From JBCBTD01 sp039818825 (lineage in GTDB: Bacteria; Pseudomonadota; Alphaproteobacteria; Geminicoccales; Geminicoccaceae), in assembly GCA_039818825.1 (NCBI GenBank), contig JBCBTD010000035.1:1-41799 (forward strand): a DNA stretch of 41,799 nt, read 5' to 3'. The notes beneath the pieces were generated by a model. It saw only the letters and a program-made list of their open reading frames with translations, searched no databases and had not been told where the DNA came from. Positions 24,424 to 32,738 of this stretch are shown piece by piece. The translations under genes and the position numbers were made by a program. How positions within the stretch are numbered: position 1 is the first letter of the stretch; every line of letters begins with the position of its first letter.

Positions 24424-25974
24424 CTAGGCAACGAACAGCTCTGCGCCGACCGCGGCGGCGAGATCCGGGTCGGCGGACCCGTCCAGCACCAGGCGAGCAC
24501 GTCCGTAGCGTGCATGGTCGGCGAGCCGCCGGCCCACCGACCCTCGCGCCGCCGCCTCGGCCGCAGCGCGAGGCAGCACGAACAGCCGGCAAGGCAGGAT
24601 GTCCGCCCCGATGGTGAGTATCTCGTGCGGTGGCATTGCTAGGGCCTGGGTCCGAGTGAGCGGTCTGATCGCCACCAGGGCATCGTAGATGCTCCCATGA
24701 TAGGCCTGGAGCGGCAGGCTCGTGAGGTTCGGTACCAGCCACCGCTTGGTCACATCGACGATCGGGCCAAGCTCGGTCCTGAGCATGTCTTGGCCGACGC
24801 GGCGCTCTGCCGTGGCGAACCCGAGATCGAGGAGGACAGGCCGGCGCGCTTCGGCCCGCTGCCCGAGTGTCGCACCGACGAGGCGAAGCCGATGGCGGTC
24901 GAGCGCGAGTAGCGCTTCCTCCAAGCGGCGGCTCCGGACCGCCAGCTCCAGGACCTCGCGGACCGCGTCCTGCTCCCACCGCGCCCGCACCAGGGTGGTC
25001 GGCGCACCGGCCCGCGTGGCGATCGGGTGGAAGGTCAGCGTGTCGGTGTCCATCAAAGCCGCTAGACGGCGATCGAACTCGGCATCGAGACTACCGACGG
25101 CCGCTTCAGCCTCGGCGGCGATCCTTTCGGCGATCGGACCGTCGCCGCCCATGGCTTGCGCTGGTAGCGCGATCGATGCGACCCGTGCGCCGACGGCCGA
25201 CCATGCAGCGTCCGCGTCAGTCGCTGCTTCGGCACGCTCACCGAGCAGTCGCCGGTCGATCCGCGCCTGCAACCGCGCAGCCCGCCGATCGGCCTCGTCA
25301 TGGTCCGCGCAAGCGAAGCAGACCACGAAATCGCCGGCTGCGGTGGTGGTGAAGACCTCGGACTCGCCCAGCTCTCCGAGGATCGTCTGCTCGCAAACCA
25401 AACCGATCCGGCGCTGCATTTTCGGCCACGCGTCGCCGGCGCGTTCGCGGGCCTTGGCAAGGCCGATCAGACGGACGTGGGCGCCGCCCAGGCGCCCACC
25501 CGAACGCCGGACCTCGTCGACCAGCCGCACCAACGCCGTTTCGGCGGCGGCGGAATCAGCCGTGTGGCTGGCGGCACCGTGCCCGGGTTCGCGCGATGAC
25601 CAGGGCGTCAGCCGTACCAGCCAGCAAGCGATGCCGCCGGCCAGGCGGATCGGTGCGGCGCGAAACTGGGCGGGCGGGCCGATCGCGCCGTCGGGGCCGT
25701 TCGGCCAGACCGGATCGATCGACCAGTCGCGCCAGCCGTCACGGGCCAACCTCGAGCCGACCGATTGCCCGAACAGGACCGTCAGCGGCTGGCCCACACA
25801 GTCTTCCGTCGACCAACCCGTAGCATCGGCGAAGGACTGGTTGGCGGCCAGGACCCAAAGCCCGCGGTCGAGAACGAGCAGCGGATCGCTGACTTCCGCG
25901 GAAAGCCGCGTCAGCAGGGCCTGGGCGTCGTTCTGACCGCTCTCGGCGGTCGCTGCGGCGGTCTGGTCAGCCAT
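24424..25974 (-). CDS. PAS-domain protein with unrecognised C-terminal region
   Basis: Residues about 25-70 of the 516-residue product form a PAS domain (DPLLVLDRGLWVLAANQSFADATGW). A middle region near 145-245 weakly resembles a degenerate GGDEF domain, with TAAGDFVVCF near 211-220 where GGDEFVVL would be expected, so cyclase activity is unlikely. The remaining 270 residues, with repeated Ala/Arg helices, do not match a family I know and show no EAL, kinase or DNA-binding motif. No membrane segment is visible. The ATG at 25974 is chosen because it immediately precedes the Ala/Thr-rich N-terminus; its ribosome binding site is weak, and a TTG at 26004 is possible. It precedes the response-regulator gene in the same orientation (93 bp) and might be a partner of that system. 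Confidence 0.7.
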   Translation of the reverse strand: MADQTAAATAESGQNDAQALLTRLSAEVSDPLLVLDRGLWVLAANQSFADATGWSTEDCVGQPLTVLFGQSVGSRLARDGWRDWSIDPVWPNGPDGAIGPPAQFRAAPIRLAGGIACWLVRLTPWSSREPGHGAASHTADSAAAETALVRLVDEVRRSGGRLGGAHVRLIGLAKARERAGDAWPKMQRRIGLVCEQTILGELGESEVFTTTAAGDFVVCFACADHDEADRRAARLQARIDRRLLGERAEAATDADAAWSAVGARVASIALPAQAMGGDGPIAERIAAEAEAAVGSLDAEFDRRLAALMDTDTLTFHPIATRAGAPTTLVRARWEQDAVREVLELAVRSRRLEEALLALDRHRLRLVGATLGQRAEARRPVLLDLGFATAERRVGQDMLRTELGPIVDVTKRWLVPNLTSLPLQAYHGSIYDALVAIRPLTRTQALAMPPHEILTIGADILPCRLFVLPRAAAEAAARGSVGRRLADHARYGRARLVLDGSADPDLAAAVGAELFVA

Positions 25975-26046
25975 TGGCGCACGTTCTGGCCGCCGGGATG
26001 GCAACCGAAGCGCGAATGTACCCCTTAGCCGTTCGCCGAAAAACGC

Positions 26047-26907
26047 TCAACGTCCGAGGGCGCACCCCAAGTCGCCCGCGAGATCTTGGATGAACTGCCA
26101 CGCGACCCGCCCCGAGCGCCCGCCGCGGGTCGTTGCCCATTCGAGCGCCCGACGGTCGAGCTCCGCGCCGTCGATCACCAAGCCGAAATGCTCGGCGTAG
26201 CGCCGGACCATGGTGAGATAGACGTCCTGGGCGCAGCCATGGAAGCCCAGCCACAAGCCGAAGCGGTCAGAGAGCGAGACCTTCTCTTCGACGGATTCGC
26301 CGGGATGGATGGCCGTCTGGCGCTCGTTCTCGATCATCTGCCGCGGCATCAAATGTCGTCGGTTCGACGTGGCATAGAAAAGCACGTTGTCGGGCTTGCC
26401 CTCCAGACCGCCTTCGAGCACCGCCTTCAACGATTTGTAGCTGGTTTCGCCGACGTCGAACGAGAGGTCGTCGCAAAAGAGGATGCAGCGCCGGCGCTGA
26501 CCAGCAAGCGCCTCCAAGAGGCGCGGCAGACCGTCGAGGTCCTCACGATGGACTTCGATCAACGCCAGCGCTCCGGGCCGCTCGGCATTCACAGCCGCGT
26601 GCACCGCCTTCACCAGCGAGCTCTTGCCCATACCGCGAGCGCCCCAAAGCAGCGCGTTGTTGGCCGGCAGCCCGGCGGCGAACCGTTGGGTATTGGCGGT
26701 CAGCACGTCGCGCACGTGGTCGATGCCCTGCAGCAGGTCGAGCGCCAAAGCGCGCACCGTGGCGACCGGCTTCAGCCGCGCCGTGTCGGCCTGCCAGACG
26801 AACGCATCGGCGGCGGCGAGATCCAGCGCCGGCGGATCGGCGAGTGGTCCCTCCAGGGCGCGGGCGATGCGCAGCAGCAACGGTGCCAGGGGGTGATCGA
26901 CGGACAT
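26047..26907 (-). CDS. DUF815-family AAA+ ATPase
   Basis: The 286-residue product has a P-loop (GARGMGKSS), Walker B (CILFCDDLSF) and the family-typical LPANNALLWGARG just before the P-loop. It also has YATSNRRHLMPRQMIEN (sensor 1 region) and FGLWLGFHG. It belongs to the COG2607/DUF815 predicted ATPases, close to archaeal and bacterial AAA+ proteins of unknown role. It is divergent from yajC with 122 bp between starts, an arrangement I recall from other alphaproteobacteria, so it may be functionally tied to the Sec accessory genes, but this is not shown. The start at 26907 has GGAAG seven bases upstream; an in-frame ATG at 26943 would add 12 residues. Confidence 0.88.
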   Translation of the reverse strand: MSVDHPLAPLLLRIARALEGPLADPPALDLAAADAFVWQADTARLKPVATVRALALDLLQGIDHVRDVLTANTQRFAAGLPANNALLWGARGMGKSSLVKAVHAAVNAERPGALALIEVHREDLDGLPRLLEALAGQRRRCILFCDDLSFDVGETSYKSLKAVLEGGLEGKPDNVLFYATSNRRHLMPRQMIENERQTAIHPGESVEEKVSLSDRFGLWLGFHGCAQDVYLTMVRRYAEHFGLVIDGAELDRRALEWATTRGGRSGRVAWQFIQDLAGDLGCALGR

Positions 26908-26958
26908 CGGCGCTTCCGAAACGGCGGTGGGGAGCAGGGTCATAGGCGAGGTGGCCAG

Positions 26959-26990
26959 CCGTTTGCAAACGGGCTGCCCGTGGCTATAGT
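26959..26990 (+). promoter_or_regulatory. Candidate yajC-secD-secF promoter with palindrome over the -35 box
   Basis: TTGCAA at 26963-26968 and TATAGT at 26985-26990, 16 bases apart, form a reasonable sigma-70-type promoter about 40 bases before the yajC start. The -35 box sits within a perfect 14-base palindrome (CCGTTTGCAAACGG, 26959-26972), which could bind a dimeric regulator. The promoter is a sequence-based guess; the palindrome is exact. Confidence 0.55.
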
Positions 26991-27029
26991 CCGGCCACCT
27001 TTCGACCCCCAAGAACGATCAGGACACCC

Positions 27030-27422
27030 ATGTTCATCTCGCCAGCCTATGCGCAGGAGGCGGCAGTCGCCGAGACGAGTTTCCTCGTCTCGCTGATGCC
27101 GCTGATCCTCATTTTCGCGGTGTTCTGGTTCTTGCTGATCCGGCCGCAACAGAAGCGGATGCGCGAGCACCGCGAAATGATCGCGGCGGTGAAGAAGAAC
27201 GACAAGATCATCACGTCCGGTGGCATCTACGGTACGGTCGCGCGGGTCATCGATGACGCCGCCGTCGAGGTCGAGATCGCGCAGAACGTGAAGGTCAAAC
27301 TGGCGCGGTCGACCATCAGTGACAACCTTACCCGTAGCGAGGCCGCGGCCGCGCCGAAGCCAGCCAACGACACCGGCGGCGGGCAGAAGAAGGGCTTCCT
27401 CGACAAGCTGTTGGGTAGGTAG
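27030..27422 (+). CDS. yajC: Preprotein translocase subunit YajC
   Basis: The 130-residue product has a short periplasmic N-terminus (ISPAYAQ) and one membrane helix (about 18-38, LMPLILIFAVFWFLLIRP). The conserved QQKRMREHREMIAAVKKNDKIITSGGIYG follows, then a charged C-terminal tail. YajC associates with SecDF and the SecYEG translocon in the inner membrane. The ATG follows AGGA at five bases. It is the first gene of the yajC-secD-secF operon, with 11 bp to secD. The length is typical of alphaproteobacterial YajC, with a Lys/Gly-rich tail. Confidence 0.96.
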   Translation: MFISPAYAQEAAVAETSFLVSLMPLILIFAVFWFLLIRPQQKRMREHREMIAAVKKNDKIITSGGIYGTVARVIDDAAVEVEIAQNVKVKLARSTISDNLTRSEAAAAPKPANDTGGGQKKGFLDKLLGR

Positions 27423-27433
27423 GACCGCGATCG

Positions 27434-29053
27434 GTGCTGCGAATCGCGCCCTGGCAACTCGCTGCGATCGGCGGGCTGTGTCTGTTCGCCCTGATCCTGG
27501 CGATCCCCAATCTGTTCTCCCGGACGACGGTCGAGAGCTGGCCGTCCTGGGCGCCGCAAAGCCAGATCAACCTCGGCCTCGATCTCCAGGGCGGGTCGCA
27601 TCTGCTGTTGGAAGTCGATCTCGACACGGTCGTTCAGGATCGGCTGGAAACCCTGGTCTCCGACATCCGCGTAGCGCTGCGGAGTGCCCGGGTGGTCTAC
27701 CGCGGGCTCGGCGTGCGCGGCGACGCGGTGACCTTCCAGCTCGGTGATCCTGCCGACGCGGGCACGGTCCGCGAAGTTCTCGACGAGCTCAACCCGCGCG
27801 GCACGCCCGACCTGATCCGCGGCGGGCTGACGTTCGATCGTGAGTACGACGTCGCCATCGAGGGCTCGACGGTCACGCTGCGGATGAGCGAGGGCGGGCT
27901 CGAAGCCCTGGCCTCGTCGGTGCTCGACCAGTCGCTGGAGGTGGTCCGCCGCCGGATCGACGAGCTCGGCACCCGCGAACCGGTGATCCAACGCCAGGGC
28001 GAAGACCGCATTCTGCTACAGGTGCCCGGCGAGCGCGATCCACAGGCGCTGAAGCGGCTACTTGGCCAAACGGCGCGGCTCACGTTCCACATGGTCGACC
28101 TGTCGGCGACCGCCGACGAGGTCCGCGCCGGTGGCGGTCCGGCCGGGGTGATGCTCGTCCCGTCGATCGAGGAGACCGTCGATGGCACGCCCGAGACGGA
28201 GTGGGTGATCCGCCGCCGGGTCGAGGTCTCGGGCGAGAACCTGGTCGACGCTCAGCCGAGCTTCGACCAGAACCGCCCGGTCGTGTCGTTCCGTTTCGAC
28301 ACCACTGGCGCTCGGCAGTTCGGCGCCATCACCACCGAAAACGTCGGCCGCTTGTTCGCCATCGTGCTCGACGACCGGGTCATCTCGGCGCCGCGCATCC
28401 AGGAGCCCATCACGGGCGGCAGCGGCATCATCACCGGCAACTTCACCGTCGAAAGCGCCAACGAGCTGGCTCTCCTGCTCCGCGCCGGCGCTTTGCCGGC
28501 GCCTCTGACGGTGCTCGAGGAACGGACCGTCGGCCCGGATCTCGGCGCCGACAGTGTTGCTGCCGGCGAGATCGCCGGGATCATCGGCGTGCTGCTCGTG
28601 GCCGCCTTCATGATCCTCTACTATGGCATCTTCGGCGTCATCGCGGTCACCGCGTTGACCTTGAACCTGATCATGATCGTCGCGGCGTTGTCGGTACTGG
28701 GTGCCACGCTGACCTTGCCTGGCATTGCCGGCATGGTGTTGACGCTAGGCATGGCGGTCGACGCCAACGTCTTGATCTTCGAACGCATCCGCGAAGAAGC
28801 CGCCAACGGCCGCGGGCCGATCGGCGCGATCGATGCCGGCTTCGGCGGTGCCATCCGAACCATCATCGACAGCAACGTGACGACGCTGATCGCCGCCGCG
28901 TTGCTCTTTCAGTTCGGCTCGGGCCCGGTGAAAGGGTTCGCGGTGACCCTCTCCATCGGCATCGTCGCATCGATGTTCACCGCGATCGTCCTCACCCGGC
29001 TGCTCGTCAGCCTCTGGTACCAGCGGATGCGTCCCAAGGCGCTGCCGCTCTGA
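27434..29053 (+). CDS. secD: Protein translocase subunit SecD
   Basis: The 539-residue product has an N-terminal membrane helix and a large periplasmic P1/head domain. The conserved LGLDLQGGSHLLLEVD starts near residue 46, and VVRRRIDELGTREPVIQRQGEDRILLQVPG lies further on. Five further helices include LTLGMAVDANVLIFERIREE. SecD and SecF use proton motive force to help pull preproteins out of SecYEG. The GTG start has no strong ribosome binding site but follows yajC by only 11 bp, so coupling is likely. It is followed by secF after 34 bp. Length and motifs are normal. Confidence 0.97.
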   Translation: MLRIAPWQLAAIGGLCLFALILAIPNLFSRTTVESWPSWAPQSQINLGLDLQGGSHLLLEVDLDTVVQDRLETLVSDIRVALRSARVVYRGLGVRGDAVTFQLGDPADAGTVREVLDELNPRGTPDLIRGGLTFDREYDVAIEGSTVTLRMSEGGLEALASSVLDQSLEVVRRRIDELGTREPVIQRQGEDRILLQVPGERDPQALKRLLGQTARLTFHMVDLSATADEVRAGGGPAGVMLVPSIEETVDGTPETEWVIRRRVEVSGENLVDAQPSFDQNRPVVSFRFDTTGARQFGAITTENVGRLFAIVLDDRVISAPRIQEPITGGSGIITGNFTVESANELALLLRAGALPAPLTVLEERTVGPDLGADSVAAGEIAGIIGVLLVAAFMILYYGIFGVIAVTALTLNLIMIVAALSVLGATLTLPGIAGMVLTLGMAVDANVLIFERIREEAANGRGPIGAIDAGFGGAIRTIIDSNVTTLIAAALLFQFGSGPVKGFAVTLSIGIVASMFTAIVLTRLLVSLWYQRMRPKALPL

Positions 29054-29087
29054 GCCAAATCGCCCGCCCCACCAGGAAAGGACCACC

Positions 29088-30032
29088 TTGCCCGCGCTGC
29101 GCTTCCTGAAGTCCACCCCCAAGGTCCCGTTCATGGCCTGGCGACGACCGGCGGCCATCGTCTCCGCGGTGCTGGTCGTGATGTCGCTCGCCCTCGCCTT
29201 CACCGCCGGCCTCAATCTCGGGATCGACTTCCGCGGCGGGACGCTGATGGAGGTGCGCACGCCCGAGCCCGCCGATCTCGGCACGCTCCGCAGCGAGCTT
29301 GGTGGCCTCGGCCTTGGCGAAGTCGCGCTTCAGGAGTTCGGTGCCCCAACCGACGTCCTGATCCGCATCGAACGGCAAAGCGCCGAGGACAGCAACGCCG
29401 AAGCCCTCGCCGTCGAGGCCGTCAAAGCCCGGCTGATCGAGATTTACGGTGACGAGGTCAGTTTCCGCCGCACGGAGTTCGTCGGGCCAAAGGTTTCGGG
29501 TGAGTTGTTCACTGCTGGCCTCATGGCGTTGGGCTTTGCGCTGGTCGCCATCCTCGTTTATGTCTGGTTCCGCTTCGAGTGGCAGTTCGGCGTCTGCGCA
29601 GTCATTGCTTTGTTTCACGACGTCGTGCTGACCATCGGGCTGTTCTCGCTGACGCGGCTGGAGTTCAATCTTGCGACGATTGCAGCTCTACTGACGATCG
29701 TCGGCTACTCCCTCAACGACACCGTGGTCATCTTCGATCGCATCCGCGAGAATCTGCGGCGCTACAAGAAGTTGCCGATGACGGAGTTGATCGACCGCAG
29801 CCTCAACGAAACACTCGCGCGGACGCTGGTCACCGGTGTCACCACCTTGCTGGCGCTCGTCGCGCTGTTCATCATCGCCGGCGGCGCGATCCGAGGCTTT
29901 ACGGTCGCGATGATCTGGGGCGTCATCGTCGGCACCTACTCGTCGCTGTTCGTCGCGGCACCGGTGCTGCTGGCCCTCAACCTGCGCCGTGAAGACGAGA
30001 CCCCGACGAAGACCGCCGAAGCCGGCCCCTGA
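29088..30032 (+). CDS. secF: Protein translocase subunit SecF
   Basis: The 314-residue product has an N-terminal helix, then LGIDFRGGTLMEV, the periplasmic P1 domain and five helices with the signature VGYSLNDTVVIFDRIRENLRR. It is the partner of SecD in the inner membrane. The start is a TTG preceded by AGGAAAGGA, which supports it. The C-terminus is short and ends in ETPTKTAEAGP. Together with yajC and secD it forms the auxiliary Sec complex. A Mth938-family gene follows 31 bp downstream, an order widespread in alphaproteobacteria. Confidence 0.97.
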   Translation: MPALRFLKSTPKVPFMAWRRPAAIVSAVLVVMSLALAFTAGLNLGIDFRGGTLMEVRTPEPADLGTLRSELGGLGLGEVALQEFGAPTDVLIRIERQSAEDSNAEALAVEAVKARLIEIYGDEVSFRRTEFVGPKVSGELFTAGLMALGFALVAILVYVWFRFEWQFGVCAVIALFHDVVLTIGLFSLTRLEFNLATIAALLTIVGYSLNDTVVIFDRIRENLRRYKKLPMTELIDRSLNETLARTLVTGVTTLLALVALFIIAGGAIRGFTVAMIWGVIVGTYSSLFVAAPVLLALNLRREDETPTKTAEAGP

Positions 30033-30063
30033 CGACCGGTTCGGCACCGCGGAGGACCGGGCG

Positions 30064-30450
30064 GTGGAAATCACGCCGATGCAGCCGGGCGAGCGGCTGG
30101 TGATCCAGGGCTATGGCCGTGGCAGCTTCAAGCTCGCTGGCGGCGAGGTGGAGGGATCGATGCTGATCCAGGCCACGCGCTTCGAGCCCTGGCCAGTGGC
30201 GACCCCATCGGAACTCGCGACCGACCTTGCGCTGGCACCGCTGCGCGATCTCGCCGGCACCATCGACGTGCTGATCGTCGGCGTCGGTCCGCGCTTGGTC
30301 GCGATCGACCCCGCGCTCCGGCGCAATCTCCGCGAAGCCGGTATGGCTTGCGAAATCATGACGACGCCGGCCGCGTGCTCGACGTACAACGTGCTGGTTG
30401 CCGAGGATCGTCGCGTCGCCGCGGCGTTGATCGCCATGCCGCCCGGCTGA
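30064..30450 (+). CDS. Mth938-domain protein (NDUFAF3 homologue)
   Basis: The 128-residue product shows the family core: EITPMQPGERLVIQGYGRGSF, then LIVGVGPRLVAIDPALRRNLREAGM and a MTTPAACSTYNVLVAEDRRVAAALI tail. The family includes the mitochondrial complex I assembly factor NDUFAF3, and bacterial members are usually beside secDF. The reaction, if any, is unknown. The GTG at 30064 has GGAGG eight bases upstream and gives the usual family N-terminus; a GTG at 29989 inside secF would add 25 basic residues and is less likely. In many relatives the next gene is a squalene/phytoene-synthase-like gene; here an acyl-CoA ligase and sodB lie between. Confidence 0.9.
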   Translation: MEITPMQPGERLVIQGYGRGSFKLAGGEVEGSMLIQATRFEPWPVATPSELATDLALAPLRDLAGTIDVLIVGVGPRLVAIDPALRRNLREAGMACEIMTTPAACSTYNVLVAEDRRVAAALIAMPPG

Positions 30451-30474
30451 CGCCCGCATCGCGGGGAGGCTGCG

Positions 30475-31995
30475 ATGAACGTCGCCAAACTCTTCGAACG
30501 CGCCGCCGCGCGCAATGCGGCGGCACCCGCTTTGGCCCGCGGCACGCGGCCGATTTCGAGCTATGGCGACCTCGTGGACCGCGCCGCCCGGCTCGCAAGT
30601 GGTGTCACCGACACTCATGGCGTCCGGCCCGGCGACCGCCTGGCAGTCGTCATGAGCAACCACGAGCGCTACGTCGAGGTCATGCTGGCGTGCTGGTGGG
30701 GCGGGTTCGCTCCGGTGCCGATCAACGCCAAGCTGCACCCGACCGAAATCGCCTTTCTTTTGGAGGATGCGGGTGCCCGACTCGTCTTCACCGACACGAA
30801 GCTGTCGGACACCGCCGTTGCGGCCGTCGGCACCGTGGCGGCAGCACCGGCGATCGTCGACGTCGACCAGGCGGGCTACGGCGCCCTCGTTGCTACGACG
30901 CCGGCCGCGATGGTGGACCGGGCGGCAGATGACCTCGCCTGGCTCTTCTACACCAGCGGCACGACGGGTCGGCCCAAGGGTGCGATGATCACCCACCGCA
31001 ACCTGCGGGCGATGACCTACGCCTACTTCATGAGCGTCGACCACATCGGGCCGACCGACGCGATCATCCACGCAGCGCCGCTCTCCCACGGCTCCGGCCT
31101 CTACATGCTGCCCCATGGTGCCGCGGGCGCCGTACAGGTCGTGCCCGACAGTGGCGGCTTCGAGGCCCGAGAGGTGTTCGACCTCCTGCCTCACTACCCA
31201 GGCACGACCATGTTCTGCGCGCCGACGATGGTCCGCCGCCTGACCGCGTTCAACGCGGAGGACGCTTGCGACACCCGGAACCTGAAGACGATCGTCTACG
31301 GCGGTGCGCCGATGTATCTGGCAGATTTGCAGGCGGCGGAGCGGGTGTTCGGCAACAAGCTGGCACAGATTTACGGCCAGGGCGAAAGCCCGATGACCAT
31401 CACAGCGCTCGACAAGCACGGCCACGCCGCGGCCGGCCACCCACGCCACGTGGCGCGACTGCAGAGCGCTGGAACGGCGCAAGCCGTCTGTGACGTCGCG
31501 ATCGGCGACGACACGGGTCGCGTTCTGCCGCCCGGCACCCTGGGCGAGATCATGGTGCGCGGCGACAGCGTCATCCCCGGCTATTGGCAGAACCCCGAAG
31601 CCACGGCCAAAGCCCAGCGCCGAGGCTGGTGGTGCACCGGCGACGTCGGCGTCATGGACGAAGACGGTTTCCTGACCCTGAAGGACCGCTCCAAGGACGT
31701 GGTCATCTCGGGCGGCTCGAACGTCTACCCGCGGGAGGTCGAAGAAGTCCTGCTCACCCATCCGGCGGTCCGCGAGGTGTCGGTGATCGGCCGGCCCGAT
31801 CCGGAGTGGGGCGAGGTCGTGATCGCGATCGTGGTGCGGGGCGATGATGATGCGGACGAAGCCGCGCTCGACGCGCATTGCCTCGCCCACATCGCCCGCT
31901 TCAAGCGGCCAAAGGCATACGTGTTCGTCGATGAGCTGCCGAAGAGCGCCTACGGCAAGATCCTCAAGACCGAACTGCGCCGGCTGTACGGCTGA
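30475..31995 (+). CDS. AMP-dependent acyl-CoA synthetase/ligase
   Basis: The 506-residue product has the adenylate-forming signature YTSGTTGRPKGA (159-170), the YGQGESP motif of the active site and GWWCTGDVGVMDEDGFL. It also has DRSKDVVISGGSNVYPREVEE and the catalytic Lys near K495 in YGKILK. Such enzymes convert a carboxylic acid, ATP and CoA into acyl-CoA. The substrate cannot be read from the sequence; fatty acids, aromatic acids or malonate are possible. The ATG has GGGGAGG upstream. It follows the Mth938 gene by 24 bp and may be read from the sec operon. It ends before a GC-rich hairpin and the convergent sodB. Confidence 0.93.
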   Translation: MNVAKLFERAAARNAAAPALARGTRPISSYGDLVDRAARLASGVTDTHGVRPGDRLAVVMSNHERYVEVMLACWWGGFAPVPINAKLHPTEIAFLLEDAGARLVFTDTKLSDTAVAAVGTVAAAPAIVDVDQAGYGALVATTPAAMVDRAADDLAWLFYTSGTTGRPKGAMITHRNLRAMTYAYFMSVDHIGPTDAIIHAAPLSHGSGLYMLPHGAAGAVQVVPDSGGFEAREVFDLLPHYPGTTMFCAPTMVRRLTAFNAEDACDTRNLKTIVYGGAPMYLADLQAAERVFGNKLAQIYGQGESPMTITALDKHGHAAAGHPRHVARLQSAGTAQAVCDVAIGDDTGRVLPPGTLGEIMVRGDSVIPGYWQNPEATAKAQRRGWWCTGDVGVMDEDGFLTLKDRSKDVVISGGSNVYPREVEEVLLTHPAVREVSVIGRPDPEWGEVVIAIVVRGDDDADEAALDAHCLAHIARFKRPKAYVFVDELPKSAYGKILKTELRRLYG

Positions 31996-32017
31996 ACGAT
32001 CGGCCGTCGCAACGCGA

Positions 32018-32039
32018 GCGGGGGGCCGAAGCCCCCCGC
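32018..32039. terminator. GC-rich hairpin between convergent genes, probable bidirectional terminator
   Basis: A perfect 9-bp stem (32018-32026 with 32031-32039) closes a CGAA tetraloop. It sits between the stops of the acyl-CoA ligase gene (plus) and sodB (minus). Neither side has a T-run, so termination may depend on Rho or be inefficient; the placement still suggests a shared terminator. Confidence 0.6.
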
Positions 32040-32065
32040 GACGACTGTCGAACGGGCCGGATGCG

Positions 32066-32653
32066 TCAGCCCAAGCGCGCGCCTACCGCGGTCCAGTCGA
32101 CCAGATGATCCAGCCACGCCTGCACGTAGTCGGGCCGGCGGTTGCGGTAGTCGAGGTAGTAGGCGTGCTCCCAGACGTCGATGCCCATCAGCGCCTTCTT
32201 GCCGTGCATCAGCGGATTTTCACCGTTGGGCGTCTTCATCACCGCCAGCTTGTCGCCGTCGAGAACGAGCCAGCCCCAGCCGGAGCCGAATTGGCTGACC
32301 GCGGCCGCCTTGAAATCCTCCTTGAGCTTGTCCAGCGAGCCGAAGTCGTTCTCGATCCGCTTGGCCAGCTCGCCCGTCGGCGGCGCGCCGTCCTTGGCCA
32401 TGGTCGACCAGAAGAGATTGTGGTTCCAGTGCTGGCCGGCATTGTTGACGATGCCGGCATTGCCGGCCTTGAAGCCCTCGACGCAGACGGCGTCGAGGTC
32501 TTTGCCGGCGAGACCAGCGCCGTCGACCAGATTGTTGAGGTTCACCACGTAGGTGTTGTGGTGCTTGCCGTGGTGGAGTTCCAGGGTCTCGCGCCCCATG
32601 TAGGGCTCGAGGGCGTCGTGCGCGTAGGGCAGCGCCGGAAGTTCGAAAGCCAT
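32066..32653 (-). CDS. sodB: Iron superoxide dismutase
   Basis: The 195-residue product is a Fe/Mn-family superoxide dismutase with metal ligands H27 (LHHGKHH), H78 (HWNHNLFW), D159 and H163 (DVWEHAYY). Gln at the NAGQHWNH position (Q74) is the iron-type arrangement of SodB. The enzyme removes superoxide in the cytoplasm. The ATG is preceded by GGGGAGG at five bases. A candidate promoter with TTGACA and TATCTG is found upstream. The gene diverges from the NDUFAF6-like gene (85 bp) and converges with the acyl-CoA ligase gene. It interrupts the usual sec-Mth938-phytoene-synthase-like order. Confidence 0.96.
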   Translation of the reverse strand: MAFELPALPYAHDALEPYMGRETLELHHGKHHNTYVVNLNNLVDGAGLAGKDLDAVCVEGFKAGNAGIVNNAGQHWNHNLFWSTMAKDGAPPTGELAKRIENDFGSLDKLKEDFKAAAVSQFGSGWGWLVLDGDKLAVMKTPNGENPLMHGKKALMGIDVWEHAYYLDYRNRRPDYVQAWLDHLVDWTAVGARLG

Positions 32654-32691
32654 GGGTCCTCCCCGAGGGCGTTGAGGTTGTTACGCGGGGA

Positions 32692-32719
32692 CAGATACGC
32701 GCGCCCACCAGGATGTCAA
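32692..32719 (-). promoter_or_regulatory. Candidate sodB promoter
   Basis: On the minus strand, TTGACA (32719-32714) and TATCTG (32697-32692) are 16 bases apart. The start of transcription would lie about 30 bases before the sodB ATG. The -35 is perfect and the -10 is partial. It overlaps the upstream region of the divergent NDUFAF6-like gene. Confidence 0.5.
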
Positions 32720-32738
32720 ACCAAGGTCGGAGACCGGC

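Noticed and set aside
29977..31890. Minus-strand frame of 637 codons opposite the Mth938 and acyl-CoA ligase genes
   Set aside because: Both plus-strand genes are well supported by motifs. The antisense frame has no recognisable domain.
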